Positions 40,016 to 52,400 of a stretch of DNA of 64,000 nucleotides are shown piece after piece. A program made the position numbers and the translations under genes. Source of the stretch: Poecilobothrus nobilitatus (lineage: Eukaryota; Arthropoda; Insecta; Diptera; Dolichopodidae); assembly GCA_947095535.1 (NCBI GenBank), contig OX352774.1, positions 34,612,496 through 34,676,495 on the forward strand. The letters are read 5' to 3'. Within the stretch, counting starts at the first letter, position 1. Each line of letters begins with the position of its first letter. The notes under the pieces are model-generated. The model had not been told where the DNA came from. It was given only the letters and a program-made list of their open reading frames with translations, and searched no databases.

Positions 40016-43000
40016 TTTTGTGAAATATTTAGTTGTGATAAAGTAATTTCAAAGGAATTTATAAATTATATAATTTTAAGGATTTTAATCTAGCAATTTT
40101 ATTATCAATAATTTAATGCAGCAAAATATCATCAGATCTAATCAAATTTTTTTTGTAATTTTCTGCTATAATAGTGTTGATTATAAATATTGTTTAATTT
40201 TAAATATATGTTAACAATTATTACAACTAAAAAATTTGCGTCATAACTTTTTATTGATCCGAAATTTTTAATTTAATTAATTAAAGTTGTCTTTAATGTT
40301 TTTGTTTTTGTTTGGTTTCCACTTTAATTTAAATAATAAATTAATAAGTTAAAAATTGATTATTAAAAATTATTATGAAAATTATACCGTTATGAAAAGT
40401 TTTTTATACTTCTTAAGCTTTAAAATAGATAATATTAATTATACATAAACTATCCTTCAAATTACAGATATTTTGAATAAAATCTACGGTATACAATTAA
40501 GGTTAAGGTTATACCGTTATAATTTTTTTTTTTTTTGTTTAATTTTTAAATTTTAATTTATTTAGAACTTATGAAAGTGCAATAAAAACAACACAAAATT
40601 GAAGTGATATTTTGTTTTATTTTGTTTTATTTCGATTTATACAATTTATACAAAGAATAATGTGTTTAAAATGTCTCTTATAATAAGAAAATCAATTATG
40701 AATAAACTTAACTTTTAAAGGGGTACTTGAATTTTTTAAGAAATTTGAAATTTAATGTGGAAATTTGAAATTTAAATAAACCTATATAGTCAAAATTCAA
40801 ATAGTGAATAAAATTTTGTCGTATTGGAATTCAAAAATCAATTACTTATTGACAAACTATACCAAAATTAGAATCAGAACTGAGAAAATGCATGAATGGG
40901 GAAAAATTAATGTACACTTGAAGAATAATAAAAATAATAAATTTACTACTACCCTATGACTATTAATTGTTATTTCGAGAATGCAATCCTTTTTTTTAAC
41001 GGTATTTAAATTTAAACGGTATATGTAGAAATACCATTTAAAAATATCATTCGAGTTAATTAGCTATAGGTACAATAATACCAAAAATGTTTATTGGAAA
41101 AGAAAATCTTTAGATTTTTAAAAAAATGGGGATGAAAATATTTTTTTACAAAAAAAATCGGTGTACCTATCTTCAAATTTCTTATTATGAGACGAATTTA
41201 ATAATAATTGATGAAAATTATTACAAATATTATTTAATATAATATTTTGATTTCCTTTGTTTCACGCAACAAATAATAAAAATTACAATAAATTTTCAAT
41301 TTCTGTAAAATATAGTATTAGTTTCCTAAGTATAATCTCCATTATTTAACCACAAAATGCTTGCGGTTCAAATTTAATTGTTTTGTTTTTCCTATACAAC
41401 ACAAATTTATAATTCACTAATTTGTTATTTTTTATTTTATTTGTAATTTTGTTTTTCTTTTTTTTAACTTTTAAATTAAAAATTAAAAATATTATATAAT
41501 AAAAAAAAAATTTTATTTTTATAATAATCCCCTTTGGTTGTAGGTCCAATTCCATTGAGGCTATCATTTTATTAATATGTAAGAAAAATGTTCATATGTA
41601 TAGAAATATATACATACATATATATGTATATAAATTAATAATTTACGTCATGATAACAAATTAAATATCTAATGAGACGGATATCCGGAATTTCAATGTT
41701 AATAATATTATTGTTGCGTATTCGTGAGCGAGCATTGCAGAAAAACCGCATTTGAATCATCTCATCTTTGGTTTTGTTTTTTGTTTTTTTTCTTATTTTC
41801 CCAGATTTTTTTTTTTTTAATTTAATGTGTTTTCTATGTTTTCTTTTTTATATTGTTTTATTATTTGTTTTTATTAGGTTTTCTTCAGCATAATTTCCCA
41901 ATTTGTATTCAGCAGTATGCGAGAAAAACAAAAAAAAGAAAAATACAACATAAAACTTTAGCTACATTAGATGAATATTAAAGTTATTATTATTAGCTTT
42001 TTTGTTTTTTTTTGTCTAATTTTCATTGATGCGTTTTAGCCACATGACCAACTTTAATCATAAATTTTAAATAATATAAAATTATTTTAATCATATATGT
42101 AAAATAATTATAGCCCTGAATTTTAAAACATATTAAATGAAATGTTTGTCTGTCCAACTCTTATAAAGTCAATGTCATCTTAAAGTCACGTTCACCTTCA
42201 TGTCAACTATTTTCCTGCTAAAAACAAAAAAAAAAATACCTAAAAATAAATGACCTATCACATTCAATAAAAAGAGTATATATTACTACATCTTCTTTTT
42301 TGGTAATTTTAATTTTTAAAAAATTTTTGTCAGCCAGTAGTTATGTCATTTAAGGCTCAATTTAACTCTAACAAAACAAACCTTTATACATCAATTTCAA
42401 CATAAAATTTTGGTTTTTCACGTAAACTAAAAGCAAGTTCTTTTTCAGGAACTTAAAATATTAATATACTAACAAAATTAAATTATTAAGTAGGAGGTGC
42501 AATGTTTTAAAAAAATGTGTTACAGTTATCATCAACCATCATCATCGGAAATGTCGCGGTAGTTTCTTTTTCCAAAATTTAGGTGAACTCTTTGACATGA
42601 ATTTGAGAAGCTTTAATGGATTCTTTCGTCAGTGTAGTTTTATTCTGGAATAAATATAGGAAATCCTAACACCAACTCTGGTCTAATATTTTTTAATTTT
42701 CCTACATTTTGAAAGTGCACTACGAACCTAGAATCTACTGACTACTGACGCTTTTACTCAGCCTTCATCAATAAAAACAAAAACCACATATTGTCTTATA
42801 TGTACAAAAATTAATATAGAATTTTTTTAACTGATATTAAAAGAATTATATTTTATTAATTTTTAAAGTCCTCAATCAATTGTTCCGTTCATTAAAAATA
42901 TTTTAATGTTATGAAAAAGATAACTGACAGGAAGAAAATACAAAAACCACAATTCATTATCAACTATGGACCATATATGGCTGGTAATTGATTAAATTTA

Positions 43001-44935
43001 TGACAATATAATTAATTCTAAGTATGCTTCTAATAAAATCCAAATAAATTTAGCAAAAAAAGAATTTTCTAAAAAATTAATAAAATTTTATTAATAGTCA
43101 ATTAATGTAACGACAAAACTTAATACTCGTAATAATATAACATTATATTAACAATACCAATAGTATCTGATAATCATTTTTCATATACTCATATATCTTG
43201 TAACAAAAAAAATTTTAAATTGCATGATAAATGAAGGTGTTAAAGTTAAAATTAGTGGGAAAAAAACGCAGTTTTTCGCATTTGTTTACATTTGTTTTTT
43301 TTTCCTTCTTTTTAATAAAACTGTGATTAATGTTAATTAATAAAAAACATATTATACACATATATATATCTATATATATATACCTACATTTACAATTTAA
43401 TTTATCTATTAAAATATATTTTATTAAAAAAAAAATATAAGTTATTAAAACTTTAAAATGTTTGTCTTTGAGGAATTTAAATTTACACAAACAAAAAAAT
43501 TAAATATTATATGAGTTTTTTAATAATTTTCGGTCAATTAATTTCGGAAGAATGGAAAAGGAAATTGATGGTAATTAATTTTTATTTAATATTAATAAAA
43601 TGCAAGTAATTAAAATTATTAATTAATAAATGAATATAAGTTTTTAATAAAAAAAAAAAAAAAAACAAAAAAATTAGATTGTATCAGTAGTCATTGGTTA
43701 AAATTAATAAAAATAAATATTGGACATTTTGGGTTGTATTTGAAACAACAAAATAAAAATTTTCAATTAATTCAATTAATTATATTTTGAAATATTTCCT
43801 AGGAAAAAAAAAAAAAAAAAATTCAAAACGGAAACTTTGTATATTGTATTACCCTGAAATTGTTAATTAAAAACGGATATTTACTTAAAAAATAAATAAA
43901 CATCTTTTACAAAAAAAAATATTTAAAAAAACGAATACAGAAATTGAAAATCTATAGGTACAACAAATCAAAGTAATATTTTGTTATAAACTTTCAAAAG
44001 TCACCTTATCAAAATGATAACCTTAAAGACACCAATGACACATAATAATTTAAAATATTATCTTAGAATTCTATTGACAAAATATACAAAGTTGTGTTTT
44101 ATCAAGCAGAACTCGAATTTAAAATATTCGGCTGTTAAATAGGTTTTGCAATCAGCGAATTGTATTCCAAAATTTTTCTCTTCTATATACCGATGAGTTT
44201 CTCTTCTATATCGATGCTTTGACCTTGATACCCTTTGATCTTTATTCAAAATTACCAAAAGTAAAACAATATCAGTATATTGGTAGTACAATTACTCAGA
44301 TTATATCAGTATTTCGTTGGATTACCGTGATTCTTATACAATATGAATATAAAAAACCTTTTTTTTTCTCCTTTCCACTTCTATGAGGCGCATAAGGCAT
44401 TCATTAGGTCATTTATTATTAATATTTGACTAAGCTTCAGTTTTTGGAATCATTAGTTTTTTTTAAACCGTTCATTACTCGACTTTAGAACATTAAGTAA
44501 ATAAAAAAAATAAAATTTACCTTCAGTTAACGCTTAAAAAGCATCAAAATTTAAAATTTTATTTTTAAGATATTGCAGAAAAAAAAAAATTTGAGAAAAT
44601 ACCAAATTCTTATCAACCTAATATGTTATCTTTAGTAACCAAAAATTTACTGTCAAGTAATTAGAAACGTAATACAACTTAAAACAAAAAAAATTTTTAA
44701 TAAAGATATAAAAAGATATTTTAACAATGATTACAAAATAATACAATAACGTCTGATGCTGATAATAATTTTAAAACGAAGACCACTTACTAATAACAGC
44801 TTTACAGCGAAGTAAGCTGTCTTCAATTATTACTTCATGCAGGAAGGTATTACATATTAATGCATGTTGTAACTTTTAGTGGATTTATTACTGATAGGAA
44901 AATATAGTAATAATAACAAGACTGATGCATTATTC
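40016..44935. other. AT-rich non-coding DNA, no supported gene
   Basis: Two short GC-richer spots stand out (41700-41760, containing GCGTATTCGTGAGCGAGCATTGCAG, and 42535-42570, containing CATCATCATCGGAAATGTCGCGG), but neither has a good exon frame. The minus-strand frame at 44058-44291 contains a duplicated phrase (CATCGATATAGAAGAGAAA-like) and is not recognised as any protein. Confidence 0.5.
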
Positions 44936-44939
44936 TCTT

Positions 44940-45110
44940 ACATCCCCACCTCCCAAATTCACAGTTTCCCTGTCCAGTTCTTTCCTATCCCTACCCCCTA
45001 GCTAATATATTGCGTTAGCACTTACAGATTTCATTCCATTATATTCGTAAAAGATAAAGAAGTGGGTTTAGTTAATAAGAATTTGCTATTGTAGGGGGTA
45101 CTCTTTATAT
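44940..45110. other. C-rich, nearly G-free tract with a 9-bp inverted repeat
   Basis: From 44940 to 45000 the plus strand is a pyrimidine-rich, almost G-free run (CATCCCCACCTCCC, TTTCCCTGTCC, CCTATCCCTACCCCCTA). About 100 bp later TAGGGGGTA (about 45094) forms the inverted partner of TACCCCCTA (about 44991). It stands out against the AT-rich background. The function is unknown. Confidence 0.5.
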
Positions 45111-46645
45111 TTTTGGAAAATTCCCACCTCCCATAGGATTAAAAAAAAAATAAAAACGAAGACTACTTTAAAAAAATTAAAATGTATTTAGTTTACTATT
45201 TATAGTAAAATATATAATTTATAAGACTATACCGTTTATTTTGTTATTAAGAAAAAAAGTAAATGCAAACACCATTTATTCCAATTTATTTACTTAAATA
45301 ATTGAGTTTCCTTTATTAATAATATATGGGTAGGCAAAAAAATTGATCAGATTTTATTTAAATACAAATATACTCGTATATCCAATAAATTCATCTTAAA
45401 TACACAATTTATATCATATAATTACCTTAGGGTTTTATTACCCTACTATTAAAAGATAATATGATCTTATTTTATTATTTCTTATTCCAATAATGGTATG
45501 CGTTCTCAATATCCGTAAAAAAGTCATAAATTTCAGAATTATACACCCAATATAAAAACAACAAATTCTCCGTTTTTGGTTTTGTGTTTTTTTTTTTTTT
45601 GGTAAATTGGTATTTAGTGAAATTTTTATGAATTTTATTTCTTAATAAAAAATAACCAGTTGATATTGTGGATAATATATTTAACCCATCAATTAATATT
45701 ATTTTTTAAAAGGGTGCAGTTTTTAATTCTTAAAAAGAAAATGTTTACGGAACTCAACGTAATGATGGTAAAAATTCTTTTTTCCAATTTAAGAAAAAGA
45801 TACCATTAAAAATATGTGTAATTTCCATACACTTAACAAACATTCTAATATACAAGAACAACACTGATAAAGTTTTTTTTTTTAAATTTCGAAACCCCTG
45901 TTGCAATGGTGAACTTAATATTTTATTATATATATTTTCTTAAATGAAGCCTAAGGTATTTACATCCTTTGGAGAAAAATTAAGTATATTACACTTTTTT
46001 CAGATACATTAAAGGAAATGTAAATCTATAATATTTTATATTTGTTTAGAGCTTAAGTTGATCAGGAACTTTCAGAATCTGTATTACTTACACTTAGACT
46101 TAAAATTTGACTTAAAGAAAATTCTACAATAAAATGCAATTTTATGGAGCCATATGACCAAATATGACGTACGTTAGTGCTGTCAATTAACATAATCATA
46201 ACGCTTATTTACGTAGCTTAGGAAAAAATGTCATCATCTTTTAACTTTTACATTTTTAATACGCTCTGAAATGTCAAATGGGTTGTTTTGGCATTATAAT
46301 TTCATCATATTCATTTATCATTTTCATACTATATTTCGTTTAAAAAATTATGAATTAAATTAAATAAACGTTTTCATTGTGACAGCAATTTTTGTGTACG
46401 GCACAAATTGACGTAAAATGGTCGTACAAAAAAAATTTGATTATAACTGTACACTAAAATTTAGTTTTCTGCTATTGTTTTATTTAAAATTTAAACATCC
46501 TATATCTTATTTATAAATAAAATGTTATTTTATTAGATTGCGTTGTTTATCTTCGACTGATACAACTTTGGTAAGTGGATAACTTAAACTATAGTCAATT
46601 AGCCTCGACAGTTAATGATATTCAAATGTTTAAATATTAAGTCAC

Positions 46646-46831
46646 TTTTTTTTTTTTTTAGTGCATTTCTCTGCCACATAAATTTGAATAGGAAATTACA
46701 CAGCCATTCCTTTTCAGGCGTGGCTGTAAATGTCGTAAGGGGCAATAACTCTTACCACGTGTGTGGAACTCGAACCCACACTCCCTCCAAGTTTACAGCG
46801 TATTTTATACGCTTTTACCCACTAAGACCCC
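46646..46831 (-). mobile_element. tRNA-derived SINE, copy B
   Basis: The minus strand carries CTTAGTGGGTAAAAGCGTATA (A-box region, diverged), then GTGGGTTCGAGTTCCACAC (B-box, one change), the conserved body (CTTACGACATTTACAGCCACGC, GGAAATTACACAG) and a poly-A tail (46646-46659). A degenerate target duplication, TTAA(G/C)TCA, is visible at about 46637 and 46832. It is more diverged than copy A, so probably older. Confidence 0.85.
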
Positions 46832-47743
46832 TTAACTCATTCTTTGTAAAAAACATTGTTATTAGTAGAAAAAAATTTTGAACATTTAACATTTATGACA
46901 AATTTTTTTTGTTTTAAATTCCTCAATAAAGTGATTTCTCAACCTTAAACTTTTAATTACCATACCTATTATTTCACCTATAGGTATTTTCAATAAGCTT
47001 TAAAATAGTCGTTTCTTTTCTATTTTAATTTTTTTTTTTTTGACTCAAATAAAAATTTTAATTTGAATTAATTTATTAAATAGCAACAGCATTCCAGAAT
47101 TTTATTATTGATATATTAAAAACCTAAAATAACTGTATTAAAACTTTATTATATATAATAAAGTTCTAAAAAAAAAAATAAATTGTAAATATATTAAAAT
47201 AAAATAAAATAAACTTGAAATTTAATATCAAAAAATATCAGATATGACAACCAGTTCTTTTAGACAAGTTTAATATAAATTTTGACGTTAGCAACAATCA
47301 AATTTTTGAATTTAGTGTCAACTTGTTGTCAATTTTAATTCTGGTTAAAACTTAAAGTAACTATCAAACGTGTTCAAAAAAAAAAAAACAAAAGAACATT
47401 GCAATAACTCATATTACAATAATATTCTTCACCATATGAAATTTTAATAACAATATCACAATTTATTCAGAATTATATTATTAACTTTATCTAAACTACT
47501 TTTTTAAAAGAAGACATTAAAAATAAAATTTCCATCAGTCATTGCAAACTATTATTAGGTACATAAAAATTTATAAAATCGGTACGCAATGAATTTTAAA
47601 ATAAAAATAATAATTAATTCTTTCTTACACAACAATAAAAAAAATCTAAAATTAAATTAAATTGTAAAATTTGAATGAAACAAAGAAGTTTGGAAATGAC
47701 TTTCTTTGGTTACTGCATGGGGTATACATCGACATGCTTCGTT

Positions 47744-47774
47744 TATCGATAGAAGTTTACATCGATATATAAAG
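47744..47774 (+). promoter_or_regulatory. DRE/BEAF-type CGATA cluster and TATA box
   Basis: A perfect TATCGATA lies at 47744-47751, an ATCGATA at 47761-47767 and an ACATCGACA slightly upstream (about 47727). TATATAAAG at 47766-47774 is a good TATA box, 46 bp before the ATG at 47820. TATCGATA is the DREF-binding core promoter motif in flies, and clustered CGATA is the known BEAF-32 target. Whether this is a promoter or a boundary element is inference. Confidence 0.35.
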
Positions 47775-47819
47775 CACGTTATCAAAAATAAAGGAAAAAA
47801 AATTTTCATATTTTAAAAA

Positions 47820-48085
47820 ATGATTCAATTGAAAGTTGTACAAGATACAACATCTTCGAATACTCTTAGTTCCTCTGAGGATTGCATTAAAGTAAAATTT
47901 ATAAAAATTAGATTAATTATAATTAATTTATTAAAATTATTTCTACATATTTGACCACTGATGCAATACATAACCTGACCGTCTTTCAGACCGAACCTAA
48001 ATGGAAACTAATAAAACCCTGTCAGGACAATTCAAATAAATCGCTGATTATAAAATTATTAATAATAACTGGTCCATATGCCTAA
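47820..48085 (+). CDS. Candidate two-exon small gene, 55 residues
   Basis: Exon 1 (47820-47891) starts MIQLKVVQDTTSS and ends SSSEDCIK in phase 0. The intron (47892-47989, 98 nt) begins GTAAAATT and ends GTCTTTCAG. A CTGAT that fits a branch point lies about 28 nt before the acceptor. Exon 2 (47990-48085) reads TEPKWKLIKPCQDNSNKS and ends in LIITGPYA and TAA. An in-frame TAA precedes the ATG, so this start is the only one. A TATA box and DRE lie upstream. The junction creates IKTE, a SUMO-acceptor consensus (psi-K-x-E) typical of nuclear proteins. The serine-rich acidic head is not the F/K/N low-complexity of the chance frames nearby. No family is recognised. It could be a short secreted-free nuclear peptide, one exon pair of a larger transcription-factor gene, or chance. 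AAA before the donor is suboptimal. Confidence 0.28.
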
Positions 48086-48295
48086 CAAATTATGAGTTTA
48101 GAAAATATATGATATAGCCTTGATATTCATACTAAATAATATGATTACTTATACATTTCATTCTAAAGTCTTAGACTCTACTTAAACCTATAAAAAATAC
48201 ATATCAATAATATCGAAACCTAACTATACATTGATATAATAAATTTACATAAAAATAATTTTAATTCTATACTTATAACTCACAAATTCTAAATA

Positions 48296-48380
48296 TATTT
48301 AAGAAGTTCGTCATGTGTTTGAGTACATATTTAAGAAGTTTGGCATGCATGTAAATATTTAAGAAGTTCGGCATATATAT
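48296..48380. repeat. Three-unit tandem repeat of about 30 bp
   Basis: TATTTAAGAAGTT(C/T)G(G/T)CAT begins at 48296, 48328 and 48356. The conserved 20-bp head is followed by a variable AT spacer. Confidence 0.8.
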
Positions 48381-49420
48381 GTTAAAATTTGTAAAATTTC
48401 AAAAATAATATGTATATCTGTATATTATAAAATACTTGAATTTGATTTCCATAGTCCGACCTATAAGTCAACACAAAAATTTGACATGTAAATCGAAATA
48501 AAAAATTCTTAACGATTATATACTACTGAAAACACGTTTCAGATAATAAAATTATAACTGTAATAATTTTCAAAAGTATAAAAAAATTTCTGGCCCACAA
48601 ATTATTTATTAATTACTCACCGCTATTTTATAGTACAAATATCATTTTAGTATAAGAACTTACATTGACTACCAATCAACCAACCACAAAATTTATTTGT
48701 ATAATATAAGAATCATTCAATTGAAACTGAAAGTTATTCAGAGCAAATAAACTTAATATAATATAAATATGTATATATTATTACATATTAATTATATAGC
48801 ATAATCAGCCGGAATTGCCAGAAGCTACAAAACATAAAAAAACAAAAAACAAAAAAATGTAACAAATAAACAGACAATCAGATTGCTGTAGGCATAATCA
48901 ATGTTTGTAATAATATTATAAGAATTAAAAAAAAATAAAAATAGATTGTACTAAATTAAACCAAAATTTAAAACACTAAAAATAAAGTTAAAAAACAAAC
49001 AAAATTCCAGTAATTTAATTTGATTCATTTCGGTTTTTTTTTTTTTTTTTTTGCGTTTAGTCTCTTTTATTTTTTTTTAATTTAATTTTGCATCATACAT
49101 AATATTAAGAAAGAAAAAAACCAGATGATCCGCTTCCGCGTCACAAAAAAAAAAAAAAAAACGTTTAGCACAGAAAATCATAAAAAAAAAACAAAAAACA
49201 AAAACTACACAAAATTCACTTTTTGCTGTTCACAACTTCTTATGTTGATCTGGTAATATCAGATAAAGAAGTAATGTTTGTTACGTGCTTTCCAAAAATA
49301 AAAATAATAACAGCAGGAAAACAAAACAAAAAACAAAAAAAAAAAAAAAAAAAATTATATCGACCTTGAAACATTCTTGTTTACTTATTAGTTTGCTATA
49401 CTTTTGAATACCACGTCCAG

Positions 49421-49473
49421 TTAATCGTCGTATCGGATCGAATAATTAGGAGGAATGATAGCATGACAAGAAG
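49421..49473 (+). other. Candidate 53-nt exon
   Basis: A GC-richer island follows acceptor ATACCACGTCCAG and precedes donor AAG|GTGCGT. Its phase-0 frame reads LIVVSDRIIRRNDSMTR; the other two frames contain stops. It lies 1.3 kb downstream of the candidate small gene, on the same strand and in compatible phase, though that gene already has a stop. No homology is recognised. Confidence 0.18.
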
Positions 49474-52400
49474 GTGCGTTGTTACCCGCTTTTTTTTTTT
49501 TGTTTTCTTGTATTTTCTTTTCTTTTTTTTCGCTTTGTCTTTTTAATTTGTTGGTTATTTTTTATTTTGATGCTTCTTAAACGAGGTCGATTATATGTAG
49601 TAGATAGGGAAATTTTTTTACATTTTTTTTTCTTGATTAATATTATAGAATCGATTAATATAAAGAAAAAAAAAAATCGAAATTATTTTAAGTTTTTTTT
49701 AACTACAATAATTTTCAGTTAAAAAAGTGAAAAATTTTAAAGAAACTAAAGAATTCTTATTTAATCTGGGAATTCAAAAGACATTTTAAAAGAATTACAA
49801 TGAATAAGTGAATTGAGATCATAAAGAGCGAGAAAGATAATTATAAAAGAAAAGGAAAACACTATACGAAAATAAGGAAATCGAAATTTATGATCTCTGT
49901 CTGATACAATTTTTTTTTTTTTTTTTAATTTTGTTTTTACATTTTTTTTATCTTTGTTTGTCTCTTTTTCACTTTTAAAAATCTTAAAAAGAAAAAAAAA
50001 AAAATAAATAAAATTAAAAATAATTGCTTTCGGACATAAAATTTCAATACAAAAAGAAAAACAAAAAAAAAAAACAATAAATTGAAATACATAAAATAAC
50101 CATTTTAAATTGTATTTAAATAGTTAAATTAATTAGAGTTATTACGGTGATATGTTTTTTTTTTTATGTATCGCATAATTTTACTTTTAAGACAAAGTAA
50201 ATAACGCTATATACGAATTGATCTGATTATAGTACAGGTACATCAGATTTCAGATTACAGAGAGAAGCACAGAGAATCACACAGAGAAGAATCATTAAAA
50301 ATTTAAGAGGGACACCTTTATATATAGGAAATAAATATAAATCGGAATTGAAAAGAATGTAAAAACAAAATTTATTAGTATAATAAATACAAAAAGAATT
50401 TATTTATATTATAAAAAAAAATTTCAATTCAGTTTAAAAATAAAAAAAAAAAGAAGGCAAAAATTAATTATAGATATTTAGTATAGTAAATGAGTTTAAT
50501 TCTGGTTTTCGTTTTTTCGTTTGAGCAAAAAAAAAAAAATTAATGAATTAAGGACATATTTTGTATTTAAATATACAATTTAAAACTCTTCCGTCATTTT
50601 AAAGAATAAAATGTTTGATAGTTATTTGAATAAAAGGTGAAAATATGGAACTTCTTCTTTGCAATTTTGAAGGGAATTCATCTAGACTAACATGTTTAGC
50701 TTTAAGTTAGACAACAAAGTTACTAGGAGATCTTTTCTAGATTAAACTGGATATTAACTTCTTTTTTCAAAAATTCAGCCAGAATTTAAATTCTATATTA
50801 TACCGTTAAGGTCAATTCCTCAATACTACTCAATTATTATTCAAATTTGTTTGTATCTTACCTTAACATTATGATCCAAAATTATTTTGCGCTTTACTTA
50901 TTTAGATTGAAGAGTTAAAAAAAAACATGGAACCAAGCTGTGCATACTCATCTCGAAATGCAATTACCTATCGTTAAATTAGGGATGGATTAAAATGGAA
51001 ACACAAAACCTTAACAAAAATCTTAGCAAAAGTTTGTCTTTTGATACATGTTTTTAATATTGCCAATACTAGATCTATGGAATTGAAAAATAAAATACAT
51101 TACAAAATTAGTACAATCTTGATCTTATCATAACATTGTTTAATAGACAATTACTTAGAGATAGTAGCTAAGACATCCATTTAAATTATTATTCAAGAAG
51201 CGGTAAAAATGAGATAACAATTTACTCTATTGAGCTTGTATATACTAACAGAAAATAAGTATAGGTTGCATGTAAGAAGATGAATATTATAAATAACTAA
51301 ATAATGTCCTAAAATGATTTAAGAATATTTAAACTTTATAATTTTATGATTATATCAAAATAAAATTTTTTTTTTTTGCATTTCTGTTTTTATCGAAGAT
51401 TCAACGAAAACTCATGGTCATACATGAATGTATAGAAGATTTGATGGTCTGTAAAACATTTAATTTTTAATTACAAAATTTAAACTCAAAACTAAAATTA
51501 AGATTATTTTCATTTTATCATTAAAAAAAATTAATTTAACAAAACAAAAAATAATAATAAACGAAAAGGGAGTAACCTCATTATTCATATATATATATAA
51601 ATATGTATATATAATATATAGTTTAATTATATATAATCGACATTGGCATTATTATACAATTACACTTTAATTACTTTAGTCTTTAGTAATATATTGACCT
51701 AAAAATTTTTGTTTCTTTATCTAAAAATAAAATTAAAAAAAAAAAAAAATTGACCGACTTTTAATAAGTTTATAATTTTTTATCTGTATATTTATACATA
51801 AATTCAATTTCCTTCTGAACATATAGTAAATAAAATCAATGTAAATGGCTTCATTAATATTATTCTTTATCTTCAACTTTACATAAATTTAATTTTCTCT
51901 GAACATGTAAAGTAAAAATATTATAAATGCCTTCATTAATATGAATTATTATATTAATTAAAGAGATTAATAATTATCATATTTTTAAATTCTTTATTAT
52001 TAATAAAAAAAAAAAAAAATTGACTTCACTCATTAAATTTTTAATCCATATTTTAAATTATTTATATGCAACAATTTCAACATTTCATTTTGATTCAACG
52101 AATACCAGCAAACATAATCGTATATATTTTATTTCTATTTTAAAATAATATATTTATGCAATACATATTTATTTTTGTTTTATAAATTGAGTCAATAAAT
52201 AACTGAAATCAGACAATTTTAAATTTAAATTCCTTATTCCCTACTGACAGTAATAATAATAATAATAATAATATAAAATAATTATAATAAATAATTAAAT
52301 CTATATTTATTGATTTATTAAAGTATAATAAGAAAAAAAATAAAATATCAAAAATTCTTTATAAAATAAATATTCTCCCATCAGAATTTAAAAAAAAAAA

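Noticed and set aside
41700..41790. Exon between GCATTGCAG and GTTTTG on the plus strand
   Set aside because: Weak donor, and its phase-0 frame has an early stop.
44058..44291. 77-residue minus-strand frame
   Set aside because: Contains a duplicated nucleotide phrase and no recognisable motif; no supporting exon signals were found.
48789..48830. Minus-strand last exon reading LLAIPADYAI then stop
   Set aside because: The acceptor TTTTGTAG is fair, but the frame is only ten codons and no upstream partner could be linked.
49422..49490. Minus-strand terminal exon reading APSCHAIIPPNYSIRYDD then stop
   Set aside because: No usable acceptor precedes it (an A-run, not a pyrimidine tract). The plus-strand exon reading of the same island has better splice sites.
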